In this document: piece by piece, positions 8,308 to 16,167 of the stretch | Numbering within the stretch: position 1 is the first letter of the stretch | Layout of the letters: each line of letters starts with the position of its first letter | Source of the DNA: Pseudonocardia sp. DSM 110487 | Lineage (GTDB): Bacteria; Actinomycetota; Actinomycetes; Mycobacteriales; Pseudonocardiaceae | Direction: 5' to 3' | Assembly (NCBI RefSeq): GCF_019468565.1 | Contig: NZ_CP080521.1 | Coordinates: forward strand, 992,001-1,056,000 | Length of the DNA: 64,000 nucleotides | The notes under the pieces: generated by a model | Database searches by the model: none | Seen by the model: the letters and a program-made list of their open reading frames with translations, nothing else | Told to the model about the DNA's origin: nothing | Made by a program: the position numbers and the translations under genes

Positions 8308-9543
8308 TCAGGCCTCGAAGAGGGGCTGACCCCAGTACTGGCCGTCTGCCAGGCCGGGTGGGCAGGCGAAGACGGCAGAGCCGGTGTGCTCGATGTACTC
8401 CATCATCACGTCGTTGTTGGCGAGCGCCCGTTGCATCGGCACGAACTGGGCGTGCGGGTCGCGCATGAACGCCACGAAGAACAGGCCGGCGTTGAGGTGG
8501 CCCTGGCCGTCGCTGCCGTCGACGAAGTTGTAGCCGCGGCGCAGGATCCGCACGCCGCCCAGCGCCTCGGGCGACGCGAGCCGGATGTGCGCGACGTCGG
8601 CAATGCGCGGCTCTCCGTCCGGGCCGATCGCGGCGAGGTCGGCGGTGTCGAACTCGCCGGCAGCGCCGAGCGGGGCGCCCTCACCCTTCGTCCGCCCGAT
8701 GATCATCTCCTGCTCGGCGAGCGAGGTGCGGTCCCAGATCTCGATGTGCATCCGGATCCGCCGCGCCACGAGGTAGGTGCCGCCCGCCAGCCAGGCCGGC
8801 CCGTCGTCCGGGCGCACCCACACGTGCTGGTCCAGCTCGGCCCCGTCCTCTGCTTTGAGGTTGCGGGTGCCGTCCTTGAAGCCGAAGAGGTTGCGCGGCG
8901 TCGCCTGCGCCGTGGACGTCGACGACGTGCGCCCGAACCCCAGCTGCGACCACCGTACGGTCGTGGTGCCGAAACCCATCCGCACGAGGTTGCGTACCGC
9001 GTGCACGGCGACCTGTGGGTCGTCCGCGCACGCCTGGATGCACAGGTCGCCGCCGGACATGGCCGGGTCGAGCTGGTCGAGCGTGAAGCGGGGCAGCTCG
9101 GCGAGCCCGGCAGGGCGCAGCGCGGGGTCGATGCCGAGCTTGTCGAAGAACCCCGGCCCCACACCGAACGTCAGCGTGAGCGACGCGGCCGGCAGCCCGA
9201 GCGCCTCGCCGGTGTCGGCGGGCGGTCCTTCCGGATTGCCACCCACCGCGCCGCCGGGAGCGGTCTCGGCCCCTGCGGTCATGCGCTCGGCAGCGGTGGT
9301 CCACTTCTGCAGCAGGGCACGGACGCGCTCGCGGTCACCGGTGGTGAGGTCCAGCGCGACGAAGTGCAGCCGGTCCTGCGCCGGCGTGACGATGCCCGCC
9401 TGCCGGTCGCCGCGGAACGGCACGACCCCCTCGGCGACGGGCGCGGCCGATGCCGAGCACGCCGTCACGGCGCCGGTGCCCGCGAGCGCCGCGCCTGCGC
9501 CCGCCCAGCCGAGCAGCCGCCGCCGAGAGAGCCGCCCGATCAT
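8308..9543 (-). CDS. efeB: Dye-decolorizing heme peroxidase EfeB (deferrochelatase-like)
   Basis: 411 residues starting at ATG 9543, which overlaps the efeO stop (ATGA). The twin-arginine signal LSRRRLLGWAGAGAAL directs folded export. The Dyp signature is present: FKDGTRN (GxxDG, distal Asp) and a conserved proximal His region in the C-terminal half (GYNFVDGSD, LFFVAFMRDP). EfeB is thought to oxidise Fe2+ or heme-bound iron and hand it to EfeO/EfeU. It is the last gene of efeUOB. Confidence 0.95.
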   Translation of the reverse strand: MIGRLSRRRLLGWAGAGAALAGTGAVTACSASAAPVAEGVVPFRGDRQAGIVTPAQDRLHFVALDLTTGDRERVRALLQKWTTAAERMTAGAETAPGGAVGGNPEGPPADTGEALGLPAASLTLTFGVGPGFFDKLGIDPALRPAGLAELPRFTLDQLDPAMSGGDLCIQACADDPQVAVHAVRNLVRMGFGTTTVRWSQLGFGRTSSTSTAQATPRNLFGFKDGTRNLKAEDGAELDQHVWVRPDDGPAWLAGGTYLVARRIRMHIEIWDRTSLAEQEMIIGRTKGEGAPLGAAGEFDTADLAAIGPDGEPRIADVAHIRLASPEALGGVRILRRGYNFVDGSDGQGHLNAGLFFVAFMRDPHAQFVPMQRALANNDVMMEYIEHTGSAVFACPPGLADGQYWGQPLFEA

Positions 9544-10679
9544 GACGTCACGACCGCCGCGACCTGGCTGACCGGCTCGCCCAGCGCGTCGACGGCTTCG
9601 GCCATCCGCCGGGTGTCGTCCTCGGTGAGATCGGTGTAGAGCCGGTACCCGTCGCCGACGCGGTACTCCTCCAACAGTGCGTCGACGGCCGCGAAGCGCT
9701 CGTCGAGCACCGGGCCGAGCGTCGGGTCCTTCTCGTCGATCACGGGCCGCAGCGCGGCAACCGCGCCCTGCGAGCCCTCGACGTTGGCCTTGAAGTCCCA
9801 CAGATCGGTGTGCGAGTAGCGGTCCTCCTCACCGGTGATCTTCCCGGTGGCGACCTCGTCGAGCAGCTCCTTGGCCCCATTCGCGAGCTGCACCGGCGTG
9901 AGCTCGACGGTCGCGGTGCGCGACTCGAGGTCGCGGATGTCGGCCATCAGCTGGTCGGCCATCGCGGGCGCGTCGGGCTGCAGGCCGTCCACCCACAGGT
10001 CCTTCTCCAGCCGGTGGTAGCCGGTGAACTGCACACCGGGGTCGCGCTCGTCGTCCTCGCGCCCGTCGATCTTCGGGTCGATGTCGCCGAACGACTCCGC
10101 GACCGGTTCGATCCGCTCCCAGTACGTCCGCGCGACCGGGAACAGCGCCTTCGCGGTGTCGACGTCGCCCGCCTTCACGGCGTCGACGAACTCCTGCGTC
10201 TTGGGCACGAGAGCTTCGATCTGCGAGGTGACCCAGCGGTGGTAGCCGGTGGTGGCCTCGGCGAGCCGGGTGTTCTCGTCGACGGACCGGGTGGCCGAGC
10301 CGGTGACCGTGAACGGCGCCTGGATCCCGTCGCCGACCATGCCCGGCTTGCACGCCGTGGTGTAGCTGCCGCCGTCCGGCACCTCGACGATCAGGTTTCG
10401 GGTGAGACCGGGACCGATGTTCTCGACCTCGCCCATGATCCGGCCGCCGGTGCCGTACAGGTAGAACTCGGTGATCTTGCTGCCGGTGTTGCGCACGGAG
10501 AACGTGATCGTGCCGGCCGGGGCCTCGGTGGCCCCGACCTCGCAGCGGTCGTCGGCGGCCGTGACGGCGATCGGGCCTCCGGCGCCCGCGGCGTCGCCGG
10601 CTGGCGGCGCGGTGCTGGTGCAGGCCGCGAGGGCGGCGGACGCGGTGACGAGAACCGCGACCCGGGACGTGCGTGACAT
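9540..10679 (-). CDS. efeO: Iron-uptake lipoprotein EfeO (cupredoxin + imelysin/M75 domains)
   Basis: 379 residues. Lipobox LAAC follows a short signal peptide. Residues about 35-130 form a cupredoxin-like domain, and the rest is the helical EfeO/M75 domain with the HxxE metal motif in GYHRLEKDLW and the repeat-like DLWDFKANVEGSQGAV. EfeO binds periplasmic iron and delivers it to the EfeU permease. It is 17 bases downstream of efeU and overlaps efeB by four bases, so the three genes are one operon. Confidence 0.95.
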   Translation of the reverse strand: MSRTSRVAVLVTASAALAACTSTAPPAGDAAGAGGPIAVTAADDRCEVGATEAPAGTITFSVRNTGSKITEFYLYGTGGRIMGEVENIGPGLTRNLIVEVPDGGSYTTACKPGMVGDGIQAPFTVTGSATRSVDENTRLAEATTGYHRWVTSQIEALVPKTQEFVDAVKAGDVDTAKALFPVARTYWERIEPVAESFGDIDPKIDGREDDERDPGVQFTGYHRLEKDLWVDGLQPDAPAMADQLMADIRDLESRTATVELTPVQLANGAKELLDEVATGKITGEEDRYSHTDLWDFKANVEGSQGAVAALRPVIDEKDPTLGPVLDERFAAVDALLEEYRVGDGYRLYTDLTEDDTRRMAEAVDALGEPVSQVAAVVTS

Positions 10680-10696
10680 GGTGCTCCTCGAGCGGA

Positions 10697-11518
10697 TCAG
10701 GTGGTGGGGATCGCGGCGCGGGTCCGCTGCGGACGGAGGAACAGCGGGAGGACGACCGCCACGTAGGCGACCCAGACGATCGCCTCTGCGACGGTGGTCT
10801 GCGGGGAGAAGTTGAAGATCCCCTTCAGCAGCGTCCCGTACCAGGAGTCCGGCGGGACCGCCGTGCTCACGTCGAAGGCGAGTGTGGTCAGGCCCGGCAC
10901 GATCCCGGCCTCCTGCAGGTCGTGCATGCCGTAGGCGAGGATCCCCGCGGCGACGAAGATCAGCAGCACCCCGGTGATGGTGAAGAACCGGCCCAGGTTG
11001 AGGCTGATCGCCCCTCGGTAGATGAGGTAGGCGAGTGCGATCGCGATCGCGATGCCGATGAGGAAGCCGATCAGCGGCTGGGTGGTCTCGCCCGCCGCCT
11101 GCGCCGCCGTGAAGAAGAACAGTGCGGTCTCGAGCCCCTCGCGGCCGACGGCGAGCCCGGCCATCACGACGACGGCGACCGGGCCCATGGCGAGCGCGCC
11201 CTCGAGCTTCCCGCGCAGCTCCGCCGAGATCGACCGGGCCACCCGGCGCATCCAGAAGATCATCCAGGTGACGAAGCCGACCGCGATGATCGAGAGAATG
11301 CCCCCGAACGCCTCCTGAGCCTCGAACGTCAGCTGCTGCTGGGCGAGCGCGAGTGCCAGCGTGACGCCGACGCTGACCGCGATCGCGATCCCGACGCCCA
11401 GCCAGACCTTGGGCAGCTCGGAGCGGCGGTCGGTGCGCACGAGGAAGGCGACGAGGATGCTGACCACGAGCGCGGCCTCGAGGCCCTCTCGCAGTCCGAT
11501 CAGTGCGTTTCCGAGCAC
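10697..11518 (-). CDS. efeU: Ferrous iron permease EfeU (FTR1 family)
   Basis: 273 residues with seven predicted membrane helices. Both REGLE iron-translocation motifs are visible: LIGLREGLEAALVVSIL near the N-terminus and VGREGLETALFFF around residue 125. Start GTG 11518 has AGGGAG upstream. First gene of efeUOB; two DtxR-type boxes lie directly upstream (11529-11573), so iron repression is likely. Confidence 0.95.
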   Translation of the reverse strand: MLGNALIGLREGLEAALVVSILVAFLVRTDRRSELPKVWLGVGIAIAVSVGVTLALALAQQQLTFEAQEAFGGILSIIAVGFVTWMIFWMRRVARSISAELRGKLEGALAMGPVAVVVMAGLAVGREGLETALFFFTAAQAAGETTQPLIGFLIGIAIAIALAYLIYRGAISLNLGRFFTITGVLLIFVAAGILAYGMHDLQEAGIVPGLTTLAFDVSTAVPPDSWYGTLLKGIFNFSPQTTVAEAIVWVAYVAVVLPLFLRPQRTRAAIPTT

Positions 11519-11528
11519 GCCAGCTCCC

Positions 11529-11545
11529 TGAGGTCAGGCTGACCA
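11529..11545 (+). promoter_or_regulatory. Candidate DtxR/DmdR iron box 1 upstream of efeU
   Basis: Matches the actinobacterial iron-box pattern TNANGNNAGGCTNNCCT at all but the last fixed base, and contains the palindrome GGTCAGGCTGACC (11532-11544). It lies 11-27 bases before the efeU start, where a bound repressor would block transcription or initiation. Confidence 0.6.
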
Positions 11546-11556
11546 GTAGCCCGGTG

Positions 11557-11573
11557 AGGCTAGCCTGCCTCCA
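11557..11573 (-). promoter_or_regulatory. Candidate DtxR/DmdR iron box 2 upstream of efeU
   Basis: On the minus strand TGGAGGCAGGCTAGCCT fits TNANGNNAGGCTNNCCT with one mismatch and includes the perfect palindrome AGGCTAGCCT (11557-11566). Two boxes 28 bp apart before an iron importer argue strongly for control by a DtxR/IdeR-type iron repressor. Confidence 0.6.
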
Positions 11574-11631
11574 GGGTGCGCGGAAGGGTCACGCGGAGCA
11601 CATCACTGCAGCTCAGAATTGCTTTGTCGGC

Positions 11632-12042
11632 TCAGTCCGGTTCGCCCGGTTCGCCGTCACCGTTGACCGCCATTCGGACGCGCAGCTCGCCGAGTGCCTC
11701 CTGGTACTCGGGGCGCGGGTCCATTGCGGCCGCCATCTTCAGCTGCGCGTGCGCCTCGGCGAGCCGGCCCTGCCGTTGGAGGGCCTTGCCGAGCGCGAAG
11801 CGGGCGTAGTGATCGGCCGGGTCGAGCTCGATCACGCGGCCGAACGCCTCCTCAGCGCGCTGGAGCTGGGCGGAGTCGAGGTAGGCCCGCCCGGCGAGTA
11901 GCTGCACCGATGCATGGTCTGGCTGGCTTTCCAAGACCGGGGAGAGCGCCTGCAGCGCGTCGAGCGGGCGGCTGCGCGCGATCAGCATCTCGGCGCGGCG
12001 GAAGGACTCGAAGAGGGCGTCGGATGCTGGCTGGCTCGTCAT
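11632..12042 (-). CDS. Tetratricopeptide-repeat protein
   Basis: 136 residues from ATG 12042. Consecutive TPR helices are easy to see: DALQALSPVLESQPDHASVQ, LLAGRAYLDSAQLQRAEEAF, and HYARFALGKALQRQGRLAEA, each with the small/large residue pattern and a closing proline or aspartate. It is cytosolic, without signal or catalytic motif, so it probably mediates protein contacts. It is divergent from eno. Conserved small TPR proteins are common next to core genes in actinobacteria, but a partner cannot be named. Confidence 0.8.
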   Translation of the reverse strand: MTSQPASDALFESFRRAEMLIARSRPLDALQALSPVLESQPDHASVQLLAGRAYLDSAQLQRAEEAFGRVIELDPADHYARFALGKALQRQGRLAEAHAQLKMAAAMDPRPEYQEALGELRVRMAVNGDGEPGEPD

Positions 12043-12203
12043 GGTCGTTACTACGTTAGGTGTCCTCGACGCGATCTGCGAGGGGTGCGGAGGCGTCACT
12101 CGGGGAAACCGCGGGCGACGTGCGGGTTCCTCCGCGGGCCTCGCGCGGTCGGCGACTAGGCTGGCGCCCCGGACGAGCGAACCTTTTCCGACGGGAGCAC
12201 TTC

Positions 12204-13502
12204 GTGGCGGTCATCGAGCAGGTCGGCGCACGCGAGATCCTCGACTCGCGGGGCAACCCGACGGTCGAGGTCGAGGTCGCGCTCGACGACGGGACGCTGG
12301 CGCGCGCGGCGGTCCCGTCCGGCGCGTCGACGGGTGAGCACGAGGCGGTCGAGCTGCGCGACGGCGACCCGCTGCGCTTCGGCGGCAAGGGTGTCGAGAA
12401 GGCCGTTTCCGCGGTGCTCGACACGATCGGCCCCGAGCTCACCGGCATGGAGGCGGTCGACCAGCGGCTGATCGACCAGCGCCTCGTCGATCTCGACGGC
12501 ACGCCGGACAAGTCCGCGCTCGGTGCCAACGCCCTGCTGGGCGTGTCGCTCGCCGTCGCGAAGGCCGCGGCCGAGTCGTCAGGGCTGGAGCTGTTCCGCT
12601 ACGTCGGGGGGCCGAACGCACACGTGCTGCCGGTGCCGATGATGAACATCATCAACGGCGGCGCCCACGCCGACAGCTCGGTCGACGTGCAGGAGTTCAT
12701 GATCGCGCCGGTCGGGGCCGACTCCTTCAAAGAGGCACTGCGCTGGGGCGCGGAGGTCTACCAGTCGCTCAAGTCCGTGCTCAAGAGCAAGGGCCTGGCC
12801 ACCGGGCTGGGTGACGAGGGCGGCTTCGCCCCCGACCTGCCGGGCACCCGCGCCGCGCTGGACCTGATCGCCGAGGCCGTCGACAAGACCGGCTACACGC
12901 TGGGCCGCGACATCGCGCTCGCCCTCGACGTGGCCGCCACGGAGTTCCACAGCGATGGCGTCTACTCCTACGAGGGCCGCAAGCTGTCCTCCCAGGAGCT
13001 CTCGGCCGTGTACGCCGAGCTCGTCGAGGCCTACCCGCTGGTCTCGATCGAGGACCCGCTGTCCGAGGACGACTGGGACGGCTGGGTGGCGCTCACCGAC
13101 GCCATTGGCGACAAGGTCCAGCTCGTGGGTGACGACCTGTTCGTCACCAACCCGGAGCGGCTCGACGAGGGCATCAGCCGCGGCGCGGCCAACGCGTTGC
13201 TGGTCAAGGTCAACCAGATCGGCACGCTCTCGGAGACCCTCGACGCCGTCACGCTCGCGCAGTCATCCGGCTACCGCTGCATGATGAGCCACCGGTCCGG
13301 CGAGACCGAGGACACCACGATCGCCGACCTCGCCGTCGCCACCGGCTGCGGGCAGATCAAGACCGGCGCGCCGGCCCGCTCCGAGCGCGTGGCGAAGTAC
13401 AACCAGCTGCTGCGCATCGAGGAGGCGCTGGGCGACGCCGCGCGCTACGCGGGCGACCTGGCGTTCCCGCGCTACAGCTCCTCGGCGGAGACCGGGGCCT
13501 AG
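12204..13502 (+). CDS. eno: Enolase
   Basis: 432 residues, normal enolase length. It converts 2-phosphoglycerate to phosphoenolpyruvate in glycolysis. REILDSRGNPTVEVEV opens the protein; substrate and Mg sites include VPMMNIINGGAHAD, GDEGGFAP, SIEDPLSEDDWDGW, GDDLFVTN and the signature MSHRSGETEDTTIADLAV. GTG 12204 is preceded by GGGAG six bases away. The gene sits between the transglycosylase region and the ftsB-like gene as in mycobacteria; here efeUOB and a TPR gene intervene. Confidence 0.98.
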   Translation: MAVIEQVGAREILDSRGNPTVEVEVALDDGTLARAAVPSGASTGEHEAVELRDGDPLRFGGKGVEKAVSAVLDTIGPELTGMEAVDQRLIDQRLVDLDGTPDKSALGANALLGVSLAVAKAAAESSGLELFRYVGGPNAHVLPVPMMNIINGGAHADSSVDVQEFMIAPVGADSFKEALRWGAEVYQSLKSVLKSKGLATGLGDEGGFAPDLPGTRAALDLIAEAVDKTGYTLGRDIALALDVAATEFHSDGVYSYEGRKLSSQELSAVYAELVEAYPLVSIEDPLSEDDWDGWVALTDAIGDKVQLVGDDLFVTNPERLDEGISRGAANALLVKVNQIGTLSETLDAVTLAQSSGYRCMMSHRSGETEDTTIADLAVATGCGQIKTGAPARSERVAKYNQLLRIEEALGDAARYAGDLAFPRYSSSAETGA

Positions 13503-13508
13503 GCGCAC

Positions 13509-14027
13509 GTGGGGGACGAGCGGGCCAGGGCACGCGGGGAGCGCACGCGCCGCACGCCGCGTCCGCGTCGCTCGGGCACCGGCACGCCCCGCCGCCGGGC
13601 CAGGGAGCCACAGCTGACCCGGGTGCCCCGCGCCCGCGGGGTGGTCGCGGCCACCACGGGATTCCTCGGCCTGTCCTCCACGAGGCGGGCCGCCGCGCTG
13701 GCGCTCGTCGTGTGCGCGCTCGCCCTCACCGTCGCCGTGCCGCTGCGCAACTACGTGGCCCAGCGTCAGGAGCTGGCCGCGGTGTCGGAGCAGCAGCAGA
13801 TGCTCGCGGTGGAGGTCGCGCGGCTCGACCAGGAGCGGGCGCGGCTGTCGGATCCGGCCGAGATCGAGGCACAGGCCCGGTCCCGGCTCGGGTACGTCAT
13901 GCCGGGGGAGGTGCCCTACGTCGTGCAGCTGCCGGTCGCACCCGGTGCGGACCCGGCGGGCGCGGCGAATGCCGGCGTCCCGTGGTACCGGGTGTTGTGG
14001 CGGGAAGTGGCGGAAGGACCGCAATGA
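13509..14027 (+). CDS. FtsB/DivIC-type septum formation protein
   Basis: 172 residues. A highly basic cytoplasmic N-terminus of about 60 residues precedes one membrane helix (RRAAALALVVCALALTVAVP). An extracytoplasmic coiled coil follows (AQRQELAAVSEQQQMLAVEV), then the typical RLSDPAEIEAQARSRLGYVM and PGEVPYVVQLP. These are the septum-initiator family landmarks. It links FtsQ/FtsL-type partners in the divisome. Starts seven bases after eno and overlaps the DUF501 start by four bases (ATGA). Confidence 0.93.
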   Translation: MGDERARARGERTRRTPRPRRSGTGTPRRRAREPQLTRVPRARGVVAATTGFLGLSSTRRAAALALVVCALALTVAVPLRNYVAQRQELAAVSEQQQMLAVEVARLDQERARLSDPAEIEAQARSRLGYVMPGEVPYVVQLPVAPGADPAGAANAGVPWYRVLWREVAEGPQ

Positions 14028-14518
14028 GTACGAAGGAAGGCATCGCGGATGCGGACGTCGAGGCCGTCACCGCGCAGCTGGGCCGCAAGCCGCGCGCGGT
14101 GCGCGAGGTGGCGTACCGGTGCCCGTGCGGGCTGCCCGCGGTCGTGCAGACCTCGCCGCGCCTCGAGGACGGCACCCCGTTCCCCACGCTCTACTACCTG
14201 ACCTGTTCCCGGCTGAACTCCCGCATCGGCGGCCTCGAGGCGTCCGGGCGGATGCGGGAGATGACCGAGCGGCTCGCCGAGGACCCCGAGCTCGCCGCGG
14301 CCTACCGCCGTGCGCACGAGTCGTACCTCGCTGAGCGGGATGCGATCGAGCCGCTCGGCACCGAGGTCAGCGCGGGTGGCATGCCCGAGCGCGTGAAGTG
14401 CCTGCACGTCTGCGCGGCCCACGCGCTCGCGGCAGGCCCTGGTGTGAACCCGTTCGGCGACGAGGCGCTGACCGAGATCGGCGACTGGTGGCGGCAGGGC
14501 CCCTGCGTCACCTCCTGA
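14024..14518 (+). CDS. DUF501 family protein
   Basis: 164 residues; start ATG overlaps the stop of the ftsB-like gene. Family features: YRCPCGLPAVVQTSPRLEDG, PTLYYLTCSRLNSRIGGLEASG and VKCLHVCAAHALAAGPGVNP, with conserved cysteines (CPC, C, CLHVC) and histidines that could bind metal. Function is unknown; the eno-ftsB-DUF501-ppx order is conserved in actinobacteria. Here ppx is displaced by about 4.4 kb of other DNA. Confidence 0.93.
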   Translation: MSTKEGIADADVEAVTAQLGRKPRAVREVAYRCPCGLPAVVQTSPRLEDGTPFPTLYYLTCSRLNSRIGGLEASGRMREMTERLAEDPELAAAYRRAHESYLAERDAIEPLGTEVSAGGMPERVKCLHVCAAHALAAGPGVNPFGDEALTEIGDWWRQGPCVTS

Positions 14519-14681
14519 CCAGGTCGTCCCGCTCGGCCGCCACGAGCTTGCGCACGGCCGGCACCACCTCCGCCGCGAACCGCCGGATCGTGTCCGGATG
14601 GCCGGTGGCGAGCAGGTAGCCGCTCACGTCGTGCTCGAGCGTGATCTCGGCGAGTTGCTCGGCCCACTCACCGGCAGTCCG
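14508..14681 (-). pseudogene. C-terminal remnant of a luciferase-like (LLM) oxidoreductase
   Basis: Minus-strand reading gives AGEWAEQLAEITLEHDVSGY, then the end of an LLM flavin/F420 oxidoreductase (HPDTIRRFAAEVVPAVRKLV) and a stop at 14510-14508. No N-terminal barrel precedes it: similarity stops near 14681, where an unrelated plus-strand fragment begins. It converges on the DUF501 gene, overlapping its last bases. A truncated gene left by a deletion is the simplest reading. Confidence 0.6.
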
Positions 14682-14757
14682 TCTACGACTCGTGCGCGCC
14701 GAGCTGGCCCGGGAGGGAGCCCTCTACCTGGCGCCGGACAGCGAAGGTCGGCGTTAG
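14677..14757 (+). pseudogene. Short plus-strand C-terminal gene remnant
   Basis: A coding-like stretch reads VRLRLVRAELAREGALYLAP, then DSEGRR and a stop at 14755-14757, with no start codon and no upstream body. It joins head-on to the LLM remnant at about 14680. The family cannot be named from so little. Bases 14758-14856 to the next gene hold no gene; TTGACA at 14819-14824 could be a -35 element. Confidence 0.35.
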
Positions 14758-14856
14758 GCGGCCCAACGCAGCTGCTGATAATCGCTTGTCACACGCTGTC
14801 GACTCCGCCCTAGGGCGCTTGACACAAGGTGCAACTCCCACGAAGCCTGTCCCCCG

Positions 14857-15498
14857 ATGAAGGGCGAGCTCGTCACAGAGGTGCTGGCGTACGACGGCGG
14901 TCGGTCCGTCACGGTGTACGTGCCGCCGGGTCGCCCCGAAGCGATCGCCTTCGCCGGTGACGGTCAGTTGATTGCGCCGTGGGGCGAGGACCTCGAAGCC
15001 GCCGACGTGGCTCCCACGATGATCGTCGGCACGCATCGGTTGGACGACGAGATGAGTCGCCTCCGTGAGTACACACCTGTGTTCGACGAAGCGCGGTTCG
15101 CCGAACACGAAGCGTTCTTCGTCGATGACGTGCGCGGTTGGGTGCAGTCGCGCTTTGGCGTCGCACTTCCCGCAGAACGCACCGCGGTGTGCGGTGTGTC
15201 GGCGAGCGGCGAGTTGTCCCTCGCCGTCGGCTTGCGGCATCCCGACATCTACGGTGCAGTCTTCTCCGCGTCGCCGGGTGCGGGGTTCAAGCCTCCGGCG
15301 GTGCTGCCGACACTGTTGCCCCGTGTCTATTTGGTCGCCGGCACGCTGGAGCCATTCTTCCTCGCGAACGCGACGCTGTGGGCCGATGCGCTGCGGGGTG
15401 CCCGCGCGGATGTCGTCATGTACGAACGGGCGGGAGACCATGGCGGGCCGTTCTGGCGGGAAGAATTCACGCGGATGACTGCATGGGCCTTCGGCTGA
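14857..15498 (+). CDS. Alpha/beta-hydrolase, esterase (Fes/EsterD-like)
   Basis: 213 residues. An alpha/beta-hydrolase fold with nucleophile elbow GVSASG (CGVSASGELSLAVGLRHPD), a likely Asp around GTLEPF and a His near YERAGDHGGPFW. The segment PTMIVGTHRLDDEMSRLREY resembles enterochelin-esterase-like and S-formylglutathione-hydrolase-like proteins. No signal peptide, so probably cytosolic. It uses more AT-rich codons than its neighbours and stands alone between a gene-remnant scar and a repeat block, which fits horizontal acquisition. Confidence 0.8.
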   Translation: MKGELVTEVLAYDGGRSVTVYVPPGRPEAIAFAGDGQLIAPWGEDLEAADVAPTMIVGTHRLDDEMSRLREYTPVFDEARFAEHEAFFVDDVRGWVQSRFGVALPAERTAVCGVSASGELSLAVGLRHPDIYGAVFSASPGAGFKPPAVLPTLLPRVYLVAGTLEPFFLANATLWADALRGARADVVMYERAGDHGGPFWREEFTRMTAWAFG

Positions 15499-15503
15499 CT
15501 AGC

Positions 15504-16167
15504 CTGCTACTACAGCCGGACTTCGTGATCGTTCTTCTGATCGCAGGGCTGGGGGAGCATCTCGGCACGGCGGAGCTGCCGACACCGGTGCAACCCGGTG
15601 CCAGTCGACGCGCCTGGTCGCCGGCCGGCCGCCCGCGTCGACCGGGCGCGCCATCCGAGAGCGAGCGCACCGGGCGACACGGGGCCGGGCCGGCTCGGGC
15701 CTGTGATCGTCAGCTTGGCGCCTTTCCCGACGTGGGGCGTCGGCTTTCGCGCCGAACCGCTGATCACCGCCTGGGCCGCGGTGCGTTCCGCGGAACCGCG
15801 ACCCCGGGGGTGCGGTCGGGTGCCGCGCCCACCGGCCGCTGCCCGACCAGACCGACCCGATCGACACGATCGCGCCTGACCCACCCCGGCCGCTCGACCG
15901 GTGGCGGGGCATGATCCGAACTAGCGGTTGCCCATGGCTGCTCGCACGACCATGAGCACCCGAAACTCCGGATCATGCACGGGAAGATCGCAAGTAGCGG
16001 GTGCTCATGGCTGCCGGCACAACCATGAGCAACCGGTACTGCGGATCATGGGCGCGGCCACCGGCAAACGGGACTCGGCACCAGTGCCGCAACACCCGTC
16101 GCGCGGTGGCAGTCCACGTTCCCCCGCCTCGACCAGCAAGATCACGAAGTCGAGCTGTTGTACTAGG
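15504..16167. repeat. Non-coding block bounded by imperfect inverted ends (MITE-like)
   Basis: The left end (15504-15530) and the reverse complement of the right end (16140-16167) agree at about 22 of 28 positions, with an identical 12-base run GACTTCGTGATC. CTAG stands at or next to both outer edges. The 664-bp interior lacks a credible gene or transposase and contains the palindrome pair at 15910-16050. It exactly fills the space between the esterase stop and the sigma-factor stop. It may be a decayed or non-autonomous element. Confidence 0.45.
15910..16050. repeat. Pair of about 70-bp imperfect palindromic repeats
   Basis: Copy 1 (15910-15977) has outer arms CATGATCCG and CGGATCATG around inner arms near GGTTGCCCATGG and CCATGAGCACCC. 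Copy 2 (about 15982-16050) repeats the layout (GGGTGCTCATGG and CCATGAGCAACC, closing with CGGATCATG), with a degraded left outer arm. The two are direct repeats of each other and each can fold as a long hairpin, like REP/BIME units. Confidence 0.75.
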
